Assembly: GCA_009781925.1 (NCBI GenBank)
Contig: WQUU01000087.1
Span: 1 to 14,747 of the forward strand
DNA length: 14,747 nucleotides
From: Bacillota bacterium
GTDB lineage: Bacteria > Bacillota > Clostridia > Oscillospirales > Oscillospiraceae
Direction of reading: 5' to 3'
Under the pieces are notes generated by a model. The model made no database searches. It was not told where the DNA came from and was given only the letters and a program-made list of their open reading frames with translations. The translations under genes and the position numbers were made by a program. Positions 6,748 to 14,720 of the stretch are shown here, one piece after another. Position 1 is the stretch's first letter, and each line of letters starts with the position of its first letter.

Positions 6748-9279
6748 TCAAATCAAATCCCGCTCCAGGCCGATCCGCACCGCATCAGCCAGGCTGCCGG
6801 CGCCGATTTTTCCATAGAGGCTGCTGATGATTGATTTTACGGTATTTTGTGAGAGCCCCAGCGACCCGGCGATTTCCGCGCGGGTCAGGCCGCGGGAGAG
6901 CGCGGTAAGAACCTCCTGCTCCCGTCGGGAGAGGCGGATCTCCGTTTCGGCCCGGTACCGGGCGCCGAAGTCCGCGGCCATGCGGGCCTGCCGCTTGGCA
7001 TAGGTCGAGGCCTGCCGGTGGATCATCTCCAGCCATTCGCGCGGGACGCCGTCGATCTCCGCCTTTAACGCCGCCGCAGACAGTGTCCGCATGTGTTTGC
7101 CGAACTCGCTGAAGGGCGAGACCAGCTGATTCGGCAGCGCCGTCTCATAGGCCTCCCGCAGTTTCGCGAAAGCGGCGTCCCTCTCCTTCCTCAGATACAG
7201 CGCGCAAGCCTCCATCGCCTGCATCTCCAGGCGCTCGAACAAAATGGTTTCCCGCTTTTGCCGCTCCGCCATGAAGGCAAACAGAGGCTCATAATCCCCG
7301 ATCAGAAAGCGGTAATAGGCTTTGAGCTGATTGCCCGCGTTCTCGATAAATTTTGCGTGCGCATAAGGCACAAAATCCCCTTTCAGCCAGTCGGGAATTC
7401 GTTGCGGCTGGCCGACGTGCCAAAAATAGAAGCCGATGGCGACATCATAAGCGGTATAACGCGCCAGATAGCGCTCCTCGGACAACAGCTCCTTCATGCT
7501 CTGCAGAACGCGCTCGCATGTCTCGGTATCCCCGAGAAAGAAGCAAATGCGCATCCGGTAAAACAGATCGCAGAGGATCAGATCGAACTGCTTTTGCTCG
7601 TGCGCCTCCTGAATGCTGGCCTGAAAATATTGATCCGCCTCTTTATACTTGCCCTGATAGAAGCACAGCTCGCCTCTGGCCGCGGCCACTTTGCCGGCGC
7701 CGTATCCGCCGCGCGCATGGATGAGCGCCAGACTGCTCTTCTCCAGCGCCGTGATGAATTCTTCGAGGGCCCCCGCCCGCTCCGTACCGACACAAGTGAC
7801 CCAAAAGCCGACAAACAGGCTTGGTTGCCAGACATTTTCGTCCAGATAGGGGTATTTTGAAAAATACAGATCCTGCCGCAAAAAATATCGGTAGAACGTA
7901 TAGCGGTCGGTGGCGGTGGATGACAGCTCATCGGTGATCCCCATGACATAATTGAGCTCGGCGATGGCGCGGGTCGTCTCCGGGGTTTCCGGCTGCTCGA
8001 GGTACCGCTTCTCATATGCGCTGCTCACCTTCAGCGCTTCGCTTAGCCTGTTCAGACTGAGTAAAAGCCGCAAATGTAACCGTGGGAAAAGAGGGTTTTT
8101 GACAGCCGCCGCCGGAGCGTTCTCGAGCACAGCCAGAAGGTGGACAGCCATATCGGGAGGGATTTGCCTGTTTACGGAGAAGTAGATCAGCCGGATCAGC
8201 GCCTCGTAATCCCGGGCCTTCTCGTAATTGTCCACCGCGTAGACGATATAGCCGTTCCGCGCGCACCAATCCCCGGCCTCGCGGTAGACTGTCCGCGTTT
8301 CTTCCTCGGAAAGCGTATTTTGGTACTGGCGGAGATACTGGAGAAAAAATTTATGGATCACATAGGTGTTCAGGAAGATGTCATAGCGGACATAGGCGCT
8401 GCACTTTTCCAGTTCCTTGACCAGGCCGTCGTCCCCGGCGGCCAATGTATGAACCAGATCCGCCGGCAGAGAATCCAGCAGGGAGAGCCGGATCAATAGA
8501 TTCTTGAGCCGGTCGGAAATGACGTCCTGGACTTCCGTCTGGATCATTTTATTGATATTCACCTGCATGGCGTCGAAAACGTCATTGCGGAAGTCTTTAT
8601 TTTTTTGCAGGGACTGGCCGACCAGGCTCAGGGCCAGCGCCCAGCCCTTTGTGCCCTCCAGCAGGCGGCGCACTTTGAGCGTTGACACCGAAACGCCGAG
8701 CAGGTGCAGGTAATCCGCGACCTCCTCCTCGGTGAACAGGAGATCCTCCTCGCTGATGAGCGGAACCGATTCCCTGGCCGTGGGGCCAATCAGTTCCGGA
8801 AAAGGAAAGGTCTGAGAGAGCATCAGCACCGTCCTTTCCGACTTTAAAAAGTATTCCGCCCTCTGGATGAAGCGAAGGATGTCCGGATTGTCCACCAGGT
8901 GCAGATCGTCATATACGGTATAGACTTTACCGGATCGCGCCCACGACCGGTAGGTGCTCAGAATCGCGGCGGTATACCGTTCCAGTTCGGCTTCCGTTTT
9001 TGGCATTCCGGCGGAGAGCAGCTTCGCCTCCAGATCGGGCGCCGTTTGAAACATGGTGGTATGGATCAGTTTTTCCCAAAAGCGGACTTCGTCGTTATCC
9101 TGTCTGGTGAGTTGGATCCAGTTTATTTTTCCGCCGGATTCCCGGCAAAAAGCCTGAACGGCCTGGGTCTTGCCGTAACCTGCGCCGGCGCATACCGTGA
9201 CGAGGGGTTTTTGAACGGCCTGCCGGAGCAGATTGTTGATACGCGGCCTGTTGAGATGAACGCTTTCATAGAGTGGCAT
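6748..9279 (-). CDS. MalT-like LuxR-family transcriptional regulator with NTPase domain
   Basis: Large signal-responsive activator of 843 aa, in the size range of MalT/LAL regulators. An N-terminal NTPase module carries Walker A GAGYGKT at residues 32-38 and a Walker B-like VYTVYDDLH at 119-127. A helical middle region follows (about 350-780), probably TPR-like and effector-binding. A LuxR helix-turn-helix occupies residues 783-843, with the family pattern LSRREQEVL, then RAEIAGSLGLSQNTVKSI. MalT-type proteins use ATP and an inducer to oligomerise on DNA. The start codon has AAAGG about ten bases upstream (minus strand), a modest site. The TetR gene ends 34 bases upstream in the same direction, so the two probably share a transcript. 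Target genes are not shown; the neighbouring peptidase, DUF6514 gene or a distant locus are all possible. Confidence 0.93.
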   Translation of the reverse strand: MPLYESVHLNRPRINNLLRQAVQKPLVTVCAGAGYGKTQAVQAFCRESGGKINWIQLTRQDNDEVRFWEKLIHTTMFQTAPDLEAKLLSAGMPKTEAELERYTAAILSTYRSWARSGKVYTVYDDLHLVDNPDILRFIQRAEYFLKSERTVLMLSQTFPFPELIGPTARESVPLISEEDLLFTEEEVADYLHLLGVSVSTLKVRRLLEGTKGWALALSLVGQSLQKNKDFRNDVFDAMQVNINKMIQTEVQDVISDRLKNLLIRLSLLDSLPADLVHTLAAGDDGLVKELEKCSAYVRYDIFLNTYVIHKFFLQYLRQYQNTLSEEETRTVYREAGDWCARNGYIVYAVDNYEKARDYEALIRLIYFSVNRQIPPDMAVHLLAVLENAPAAAVKNPLFPRLHLRLLLSLNRLSEALKVSSAYEKRYLEQPETPETTRAIAELNYVMGITDELSSTATDRYTFYRYFLRQDLYFSKYPYLDENVWQPSLFVGFWVTCVGTERAGALEEFITALEKSSLALIHARGGYGAGKVAAARGELCFYQGKYKEADQYFQASIQEAHEQKQFDLILCDLFYRMRICFFLGDTETCERVLQSMKELLSEERYLARYTAYDVAIGFYFWHVGQPQRIPDWLKGDFVPYAHAKFIENAGNQLKAYYRFLIGDYEPLFAFMAERQKRETILFERLEMQAMEACALYLRKERDAAFAKLREAYETALPNQLVSPFSEFGKHMRTLSAAALKAEIDGVPREWLEMIHRQASTYAKRQARMAADFGARYRAETEIRLSRREQEVLTALSRGLTRAEIAGSLGLSQNTVKSIISSLYGKIGAGSLADAVRIGLERDLI

Positions 9280-9313
9280 TTCGCCATCGCCTTTCTAACC
9301 TGTGTGTAGCCGG

Positions 9314-9928
9314 TTATTTTCCGGTAGGCCGGATCAAAGTGCAGAGCATGGCATAGCCCTTTGCCCATTCCTCCCGGCTGATTTCCATATTGGAGTTGTT
9401 CAGAGCCGTTGCGCCAAAACTGTATACCGAAACCAAATAAATAAATGTGTCAATATCGACCGGTTCAATTTTGCCAAGTTCCGTCATCCTCGTCAGCAGA
9501 GGCTTTAAAAATGGGAGCCAGATATCCAGAAGGTTGTTTTTTACAAATAATGCGCTGTCCGCGCCCGTAGCGACGCGGTGGGTGGCTATAGCCATAATGC
9601 GATCCATGATATTTGCCACGCCGGGGTCGATATTGTGCGTTGGTCTCCAAAGCACTTCCCTGGGAGGGGCCGTCTCAGCCAAACGGAGCAGATCGTCCAT
9701 GTTTGGCTTGGATCGCTGGCGCTCCACGCTATAAGCGCTATAAAGGGCGTACAAGATATCCTCTTTGGACTCAAAATGATTGTAGAGCGAAGACACGCGG
9801 ATACCGACGGCGTCCGCCAGATCCCGCATGGAGATTTTTTCATAGCCCTGTTTGGAATACATCATGGCGGCGGCATAGAGGATTTTTTCTTTGGTGCAAT
9901 TCTGGCGTTGGATATCGGAAATGTCCAT
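9314..9928 (-). CDS. TetR-family transcriptional repressor
   Basis: A 204-aa TetR/AcrR-type regulator. The N-terminal DNA-binding domain shows an acquired helix pattern (EKILYAAAMMYSKQGYEKIS, residues 14-33), then the helix-turn-helix MRDLADAVGIRVSSLYNHF at 34-52 and SKEDIL at 54-59, all typical of the family. The C-terminal part is a ligand and dimerisation domain whose inducer cannot be read. ATG 9928 follows GGGAG (9937-9941 on the complement) by eight bases. It is the first gene of a two-gene unit with the LuxR regulator. A palindrome inside its own promoter suggests that it represses itself and the LuxR gene. Confidence 0.95.
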   Translation of the reverse strand: MDISDIQRQNCTKEKILYAAAMMYSKQGYEKISMRDLADAVGIRVSSLYNHFESKEDILYALYSAYSVERQRSKPNMDDLLRLAETAPPREVLWRPTHNIDPGVANIMDRIMAIATHRVATGADSALFVKNNLLDIWLPFLKPLLTRMTELGKIEPVDIDTFIYLVSVYSFGATALNNSNMEISREEWAKGYAMLCTLIRPTGK

Positions 9929-9970
9929 GGAGTTTTCTCCCGTCTTTTGTGGTCGGAAATGTTCAAATAG

Positions 9971-9999
9971 ATTGTATCATGCTAACGAACGTTCGTCAA
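9971..9999 (-). promoter_or_regulatory. Promoter of the TetR-LuxR operon
   Basis: On the minus strand TTGACG (complement of 9994-9999) and TACAAT (complement of 9971-9976) are separated by exactly 17 bases, close to sigma-70 consensus. The promoter lies 43 bases upstream of the TetR start codon. Confidence 0.85.
9985..9996. promoter_or_regulatory. Palindromic operator, probable TetR site
   Basis: ACGAACGTTCGT is a perfect 12-bp palindrome filling much of the -35/-10 spacer and touching the -35 of the TetR promoter. Protein bound here would block RNA polymerase. The position and GAACGTTC-like core are typical of TetR autoregulatory operators. Binding is inferred, not shown. Confidence 0.75.
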
Positions 10000-10044
10000 C
10001 AGCAGGGGGTGTATTTTGCGACAAAAAAACCCATATTTCGGGCG

Positions 10045-10073
10045 TTGCGTTTGACTTCTGACAGCGATATACT
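10045..10073 (+). promoter_or_regulatory. Promoter of the DUF6514-like gene
   Basis: TTGCGT (10045-10050) and TATACT (10068-10073) are 17 bases apart, 29 bases upstream of the ATG. TTGACT at 10051 is a better -35 hexamer but only 11 bases from the -10, so it was not chosen. Confidence 0.65.
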
Positions 10074-10101
10074 GTTTTTATCAAAAAAGGAGGGGTGATC
10101 C

Positions 10102-10329
10102 ATGGGAGAGGAGAAAATCCGCTACGTTGTGACAAAGGAACGGTTCAGCGGCCCGGACATCGGCGTCTACGACACCTATGGCATTACCTGCCAGGCCGCC
10201 GGACAAATGATCCGCATCCGCGACATCTCGACAGACGCAAAAAAGGTGACAAGAATGGAGAAGAAGTTCAATCGCTTTGGACTCGCGCCGATCCATTTCT
10301 ATGACGTGGTGGAGGACATGCTCGCTTGA
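10102..10329 (+). CDS. Small DUF6514-like protein
   Basis: A 75-aa soluble protein of unknown function. The pattern of an N-terminal strand region, DTYGITC at 24-30, RDISTDAKKV at 40-49 and a C-terminal PIHFYDVVEDML matches what I recall of DUF6514 proteins from Clostridia. There is no signal peptide or membrane segment. Expression looks strong: a good promoter at 10045-10073, a near-perfect ribosome binding site (AAGGAGGGG at 10088-10096) before the ATG, and a long terminator after the stop. It diverges from the TetR gene across a 173-base gap, so the repressor may affect it, although the palindrome is over 45 bases upstream of its -35. The family assignment is from memory of the motif; no function is proposed. 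Confidence 0.82.
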   Translation: MGEEKIRYVVTKERFSGPDIGVYDTYGITCQAAGQMIRIRDISTDAKKVTRMEKKFNRFGLAPIHFYDVVEDMLA

Positions 10330-10343
10330 CGGGTGCTGCGAAT

Positions 10344-10394
10344 AAAAACAATCATGGCCGCCGAAAACTGCTTTCGGCGGCCATGATTGTTTTT
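10344..10394. terminator. Strong bidirectional intrinsic terminator
   Basis: A perfect 23-bp stem pairs 10344-10366 with 10372-10394 around the five-base loop ACTGC. The centre is GC-rich (GGCCGCCG/CGGCGGCC), and the outer ends are AAAAA and TTTTT. It therefore has a U tract in both directions and can end the plus-strand DUF6514 transcript and the minus-strand transglutaminase operon, whose stop is at 10400. Confidence 0.93.
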
Positions 10395-10399
10395 TTATC

Positions 10400-12565
10400 T
10401 CAATATAACCCTTTTACATATTTCATCACAAGCCGCCCGCACAGCCCGCGCTGCCGGTAAGTCGCTTCGGCGAGCTCCGTGGCATAGGAGACCACGGCGT
10501 CGCGCTCCTCTGCGGAGAGGCAGTGCTGGCTGAAGCGGGCCTTGAGCGCCAGCGCCTCGATTTCCCCAGGCGGAGACCCGTGGCGGTTCAGCCGGGTGAT
10601 ATAGCGCCAGGCGCGGAGGGCGGCCTCATCCGTATTCGCCAGATGGAAGTCTTTTTCCCGGCGCTTGCGCGCGGCGCGGCGGCGCAAAAACAGGAGGAGC
10701 AGCAGAGCGCCAGCGGCGGCAAAGGAGAGAACAAGATAGAAAATCGCGCCGGGCCCCGGCTGGCCTGTCCCGTCGTGTTTCGTGCCCGGTGTGGGGGAGG
10801 GGGACACGCTCCCGGGGTTAGTCTGCGGTTTCTGCGAGGGTGCGGGCGACGCCTTCGGCGCCGCGGAGGGTCTGACGGCGGGGCTTGAACCCACCGGGGC
10901 GGCGGAGCTTGCGGCGGCGGGTGTGACCTCGAGGGGCGCCCACCCGGCGTTGTCATAGTACACCTCCACCCAGGAGTGCGCCGACTTGTCGGTGACCGTG
11001 GCGGGTTTCCCGACGCCGGCCTCCGAGATCGTGACGACATAGCCGCTGACAAAGCGGGCGGGGATCCCCAGCGCGCGCAGCATCATCGCGGCGGCGGTCG
11101 CGAAGTGGACGCAGTAGCCCTCTTTCGAGGTCTCCAGAAAATACAGGGTAAAATCCTCGTCCTGCGGAATGGCCATGGGCGCGAGCGTATACTTTGCCGC
11201 GGAGGAGATATACCGCGCCACCTGGGCGGCGACGGCGGCGCGCATGTCGATGAGACCGGCGGTGTTCACGTCGATGCCGGCCTCCGCCGCGAGCCGCCGC
11301 AGCTCTCCGGCGGTGGCATAGTCGATCTGCAGATTGTCCGCGTATGCCAGATCCCGTATCGACAGCGTTTGTGTGAAACTGAGGCTGTAATCTGTTGTGA
11401 CGGGAGACAGCGCCGCCGCCAGGTCGGGCAGGCTGTCTTTCAAAATGAAGAAATTTACGTCGTCCGGTTCCTCATTCGTATGGTTGTAGCTGTAATACGG
11501 ATAGTAATTCAAATCCGAGACGTCGCCTGTCTTCTTGATCGTCATCGCCGCGGTGGCCGGCGCGCTCTCCGGAAAAAGTTGATCGTATCTCTGGATGAGG
11601 ATCGACTCCGCCTCCAGCGGCATCACTTCGTTTAAATCCTCCGCGTCGCGCCAGTCGCGGCCGTCAAAGGTTCGCATGGCGTAGCCGCGCAGATAGAAAG
11701 TTCCGGCCTCGGTCGAGGTCACTTCCAGGAGGCTTTGACCGGTCTGGATGCGCCGGCCCGCCCCGGCGATCGCCACGTCGTTTACGTCGAAGCGCCAGAC
11801 GCCGGAGTTGCCGCTGGGCCAGCCGGCACTCGGCAGATTCATCGCGTCGCCGATTTTGGTGATCGCCCGGATCTCGCCGTTCATGGATTCGATAAACTGT
11901 CCCCGGCTATGGCTGTAGGTTGCCGGCGGGGCCAGAAGGTAGGTGATCCCCAGCAGCGGCAGCAGCAGCGCCAGCGCGGGCAGCAGTGTGAGCCCCCGCT
12001 TGGAGACGCTCCCCGACCGCAGCGCGCTGCCCAGCAGCAGGCAGAGGTAGACGGTGAGCAAACCGACCAAAAATCCGGGGTTCGCGATGTACTCAACCAG
12101 CACGAAGGTCGGGAGCACCAGCGGGAGTGTGAGGATGACCGTGTAGAGGCAGCTGTGCCGCAGCCGAACCAGAGCGGAGAGCGGAAGTAAAAGCGCGATC
12201 CCAAAGGCGGCGAAGAAAATCCGGATCTCCTCCGGGGACGCTTTGGCGCCGGGAAAAAGCACCGGCAGCGGCGACCACTGATTAAACTCATCCGTGATAA
12301 AAAACAATATCCATTTCGCGCCCGGCACGATCTCCGGCAAGAAGTAAATGAGCGCGGCCAGCGCGACGGGCAGGACAAGCAGCAGCCCCTTGCCGCGCCA
12401 GAGCGCGGCAAGGGCGGTGAAGAGCAGGGCCGCCGCGGCCCAGAGCGGGAGCAGTTCCCAGGCGGATAGCCCGAAGGGAAAGGCGCTGACAAACGCGCCG
12501 GCCGTACAAAACGCGGCGGCGAGGGTGAGGAGAAAGTGTTCTCCTCCCAGGAGAAGGCGTTTCAT
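10400..12565 (-). CDS. Transglutaminase-like membrane protein (TgpA-type)
   Basis: A 721-aa protein with about six to seven transmembrane helices in residues 1-212, then an extracytoplasmic region containing a transglutaminase-like fold. The visible catalytic residues are Cys485 in KEGYCVHFA and His530 in AHSWVEVYY. The third position, normally Asp in a V-D-P-T context, is Glu546 in PLEVTP. A Pro/Ser/Ala/Thr-rich linker spans about 553-603, followed by a last membrane helix at about 605-628, a basic stretch (RRRAARKRREK) and a cytoplasmic tail. It starts with AAAGGAGGGG at 12571-12580 on the complement and overlaps the DUF58 stop as ATGA, so the two are coupled. Members of this family occur beside MoxR and DUF58 genes; the role in the envelope or protein modification is not established. 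It is the last gene before the shared terminator. Confidence 0.93.
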   Translation of the reverse strand: MKRLLLGGEHFLLTLAAAFCTAGAFVSAFPFGLSAWELLPLWAAAALLFTALAALWRGKGLLLVLPVALAALIYFLPEIVPGAKWILFFITDEFNQWSPLPVLFPGAKASPEEIRIFFAAFGIALLLPLSALVRLRHSCLYTVILTLPLVLPTFVLVEYIANPGFLVGLLTVYLCLLLGSALRSGSVSKRGLTLLPALALLLPLLGITYLLAPPATYSHSRGQFIESMNGEIRAITKIGDAMNLPSAGWPSGNSGVWRFDVNDVAIAGAGRRIQTGQSLLEVTSTEAGTFYLRGYAMRTFDGRDWRDAEDLNEVMPLEAESILIQRYDQLFPESAPATAAMTIKKTGDVSDLNYYPYYSYNHTNEEPDDVNFFILKDSLPDLAAALSPVTTDYSLSFTQTLSIRDLAYADNLQIDYATAGELRRLAAEAGIDVNTAGLIDMRAAVAAQVARYISSAAKYTLAPMAIPQDEDFTLYFLETSKEGYCVHFATAAAMMLRALGIPARFVSGYVVTISEAGVGKPATVTDKSAHSWVEVYYDNAGWAPLEVTPAAASSAAPVGSSPAVRPSAAPKASPAPSQKPQTNPGSVSPSPTPGTKHDGTGQPGPGAIFYLVLSFAAAGALLLLLFLRRRAARKRREKDFHLANTDEAALRAWRYITRLNRHGSPPGEIEALALKARFSQHCLSAEERDAVVSYATELAEATYRQRGLCGRLVMKYVKGLY

Positions 12566-13515
12566 CGCGTCCCCTCCTTTGCGGCGGAGACTTTCCCGTC
12601 AATTTTGAACGCCCAGGTAAAGTGGGCGGGCAGAGACAAGGGTGCGGGGATGGATTCGCTGTCCAGCGCGGCGCAGAGAAAAGCCGTCAAATCCTCGGGT
12701 TTTGTGATCTCCCCTACGGCGCCCTGTTTCCCAAGCCTCACATAGTGGGAGAGGCCCTGCTCCAGCAGGTAGGCGCTGATCCACCGCAGGCGGCCCAGAA
12801 TCAGATCGCGCTCTCCGCCGCTTGTCCACTGCGCGGCCTGTATCAGCCGGCTGTGGGGCGGGGGAGCGAGCGCTTCGCGGACGATGGTGGAGTCGTTTTT
12901 TGCGGAGAGTTTCCAGTGAATCGTATTGACCGCGTCCCCCGGACGGTAGGGGCGCAGGTCATACTCCTCGGAGAAGCCGCCGCCCGGCTTGGGGCGCAGC
13001 AAATTGACCCGGGGCAGCCCCGCGGTATGCGGCGGTTTGACCGGCGCGGGCAGCACCAAGACGGTGGCTCGGCTCCTGACAGAAATGGGTACAGTAAAGA
13101 GACCCAGGAGGCTGGCCGGCCAGATGCGCCTGAGTTCAAAGGAGGTGACACCGCTGTGGGGGGCGCCGATGATAAAAACGGGGTAGCTGCCGCATGCCCC
13201 GTTGAGCGAGAAACGGCGCCAAAGCGTCTTATCCTCACTTTTTGCGCAGAGACGCGCCTTGATCGGGCCGGACGGCAACGCTTTTTTTGCCGACGTGACG
13301 GTGAAGAGCTTGCCCTCCTCGCCCTGTTCCAGGAGCCTGGGCGCGCGCAGGGAGACGCGCCGTGTCAGCATACCGGGCAGGCTGATCAGCAGGTCAAAGG
13401 GCAGGAGCAGCAGTACAAAGACCCACAAGTACCACGCGAACCAGAGGCGACAGGTCACGTAAAATATCGTAGCCAGGAGGAGAACCAATAGATAGGTGAG
13501 CCGTCGTATCCACAT
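12562..13515 (-). CDS. DUF58-domain membrane protein
   Basis: A 317-aa protein with two closely spaced hydrophobic segments at residues 7-20 and 25-46, then a cytoplasmic or surface beta-rich region and the DUF58 signature EYDLRPYRPGD (184-194) continuing into IHWKLSAK (199-206). This motif is the diagnostic core of the family, whose members are often related to von Willebrand A-like folds and act with MoxR AAA+ proteins. The gene lies seven bases after the MoxR stop and overlaps the transglutaminase start by four bases, the standard order of this cluster. No strong Shine-Dalgarno precedes the ATG, so translational coupling to the MoxR gene is likely. The biochemical function is unknown. Confidence 0.92.
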   Translation of the reverse strand: MWIRRLTYLLVLLLATIFYVTCRLWFAWYLWVFVLLLLPFDLLISLPGMLTRRVSLRAPRLLEQGEEGKLFTVTSAKKALPSGPIKARLCAKSEDKTLWRRFSLNGACGSYPVFIIGAPHSGVTSFELRRIWPASLLGLFTVPISVRSRATVLVLPAPVKPPHTAGLPRVNLLRPKPGGGFSEEYDLRPYRPGDAVNTIHWKLSAKNDSTIVREALAPPPHSRLIQAAQWTSGGERDLILGRLRWISAYLLEQGLSHYVRLGKQGAVGEITKPEDLTAFLCAALDSESIPAPLSLPAHFTWAFKIDGKVSAAKEGTR

Positions 13516-13522
13516 GGCGGCG

Positions 13523-14473
13523 CTACCCCGCTTTCGGCGTCCGGACAGAATGGAGAATGCCGTCCAGAACCGCCGCCGCCGTGATGTTCTCGTTCTCCGC
13601 CCCGGGCCGCAGGATCAGCCGATGGGCGAGGGTGGCGGTGAACAGGGGGGCAATGTCTTTCGGAACCACATAGTCACGCCCCTGCAGATAGGCCAGCGCC
13701 TTTGCGATACTGGTCAAAGCGATGGACGCCCGCGGGCTGGCCCCCATGAGGACGTCGGGGTGATTTCGCGTCGCGCCGACCAGCGCGACGACATAGTTTA
13801 AGAGCTCGGGGTGGACGTGAACCCGATCCACCTCGGCGCGCATGAACGCCAGCTCCTGTCCGCTCAAAACGGGGCTCACCTGGTCGAGGAGATTGGCCTC
13901 CTGCTTGCGTTTGAGCAGGAGCACCTCATCCTCGTGGCGCGGATAACCCAAGGACAGGCGGATCATAAAGCGATCCATTTGGGAGTCGGGCAGCAGCTGT
14001 GTGCCGGAAGCGCCCACGGGGTTCTGTGTGGCGATGACGACAAAGGGCTGGGGCAGGGGGTGAGAGATGCCGTCCACGGTGACCTGATCCTCCTCCATGG
14101 CCTCAAGCAGCGCGCTCTGGGTGCGGGAGGTGGCGCGGTTCAATTCGTCGGCCAAAAACAGATTGCAGATGACCGCGCCGGGCGTATACTCCATGCGCCC
14201 GGTCTCCTTGTTGAAGATCGAAAAACCCGTCACATCGGAGGGCAGCACGTCGGGGGTGAACTGCATGCGGCTGTATTGGAGGCTGAGCGCCTTTGAAAAC
14301 GCCAAGGCCAGCGTGGTCTTGCCCACGCCGGGCATGTCCTCCAGCAAAATGTGGCCCCTGGCCAGAATCGCCAGAAAGACCCGCAAAATTTCGGCTTCCT
14401 TGCCCACGATCGCGCGCGCGACCATCTCCAAGACGCTGCGCCCCGCCAAATAATACCGCTGCTCGTTTCCCAT
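13523..14473 (-). CDS. MoxR-family AAA+ ATPase
   Basis: A 316-aa AAA+ ATPase of the MoxR type (AAA_3 domain), generally thought to be a chaperone-like remodelling ATPase acting with DUF58/VWA partners. Walker A is DMPGVGKT at residues 46-53, with Asp in place of the usual first Gly, a variant I recall as common in the family. Walker B is NLFLADELNRA at 104-114 with Asp109-Glu110. Sensor 1 lies in VIATQNPVG. The ATG at 14473 is chosen because AGGA (14482-14485 on the complement) precedes it by eight bases and MGNEQRYYLAG begins a normal family N-terminus. An in-frame ATG at 14602 would add 43 unconserved-looking residues and run through the promoter. It heads a three-gene operon with DUF58 and transglutaminase genes. 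Confidence 0.94.
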   Translation of the reverse strand: MGNEQRYYLAGRSVLEMVARAIVGKEAEILRVFLAILARGHILLEDMPGVGKTTLALAFSKALSLQYSRMQFTPDVLPSDVTGFSIFNKETGRMEYTPGAVICNLFLADELNRATSRTQSALLEAMEEDQVTVDGISHPLPQPFVVIATQNPVGASGTQLLPDSQMDRFMIRLSLGYPRHEDEVLLLKRKQEANLLDQVSPVLSGQELAFMRAEVDRVHVHPELLNYVVALVGATRNHPDVLMGASPRASIALTSIAKALAYLQGRDYVVPKDIAPLFTATLAHRLILRPGAENENITAAAVLDGILHSVRTPKAG

Positions 14474-14509
14474 GGCTATTTTCCTATCTGTGTGGTGGTG
14501 ATACTGTAC

Positions 14510-14548
14510 ATTATAACATATAATCCTCTTTTGTAACAGAGTTGTCAA
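14510..14548 (-). promoter_or_regulatory. Promoter region of the MoxR operon
   Basis: The minus strand carries TGT followed by a perfect TATAAT (complement of 14510-14515), an extended -10, 37 bases from the MoxR ATG. A perfect TTGACA (complement of 14543-14548) is 27 bases from that -10, too far. It is 19 bases from an alternative -10, TTATAT (complement of 14518-14523). Either pairing may be used; the exact start site cannot be fixed. Confidence 0.6.
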
Positions 14549-14641
14549 CTGCCCGCCGCCAAAATCGGCAAATTGCCCTCCTGCGCCGCACGAACAATCC
14601 AAATAATTTTACAAATATTTACATTTTCTTTGTCAGAACTC

Positions 14642-14670
14642 TTGACATCAATCAATTCCTCACTTATAAT
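14642..14670 (+). promoter_or_regulatory. Perfect consensus sigma-70 promoter
   Basis: TTGACA (14642-14647) and TATAAT (14665-14670) match the consensus at all twelve positions with a 17-base spacer. It lies 50 bases before ATG 14721 and points right, divergent from the MoxR operon. Confidence 0.88.
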
Positions 14671-14720
14671 GATTGGTAATTTCTGGAAAACAAGAAAAGC
14701 AATCATATTTGGGGGAAACG

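Noticed and set aside
6569..6827. Short plus-strand frames across the palindrome cluster
   Set aside because: They translate palindromic intergenic DNA and run into the LuxR gene antisense. They have no ribosome binding site or family resemblance.
7093..7860. 255-codon plus-strand frame opposite the LuxR gene
   Set aside because: Antisense to a well-supported regulator with intact motifs; the composition is typical of an opposite-strand shadow.
9256..9269. cre-like catabolite repression site ATGAACGCTTTCAT
   Set aside because: Only a partial match to the cre consensus, and it falls inside the first codons of the LuxR gene where coding constraints explain it.
10976..13491. Long plus-strand frames opposite the transglutaminase and DUF58 genes
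   Set aside because: The minus-strand genes have coupled starts, ribosome binding sites and conserved motifs, whereas these are Arg/Gly/Gln-rich shadows.
14567..14577. Inverted repeat GGCAA-A-TTGCC between the two divergent promoters
   Set aside because: A five-base arm is too short to claim an operator without comparison to relatives.
14474..14602. N-terminal extension of the MoxR gene to ATG 14602
   Set aside because: It would pass through the promoter hexamers at 14510-14548, adds residues unlike MoxR proteins, and the inner ATG has a well-spaced ribosome binding site.
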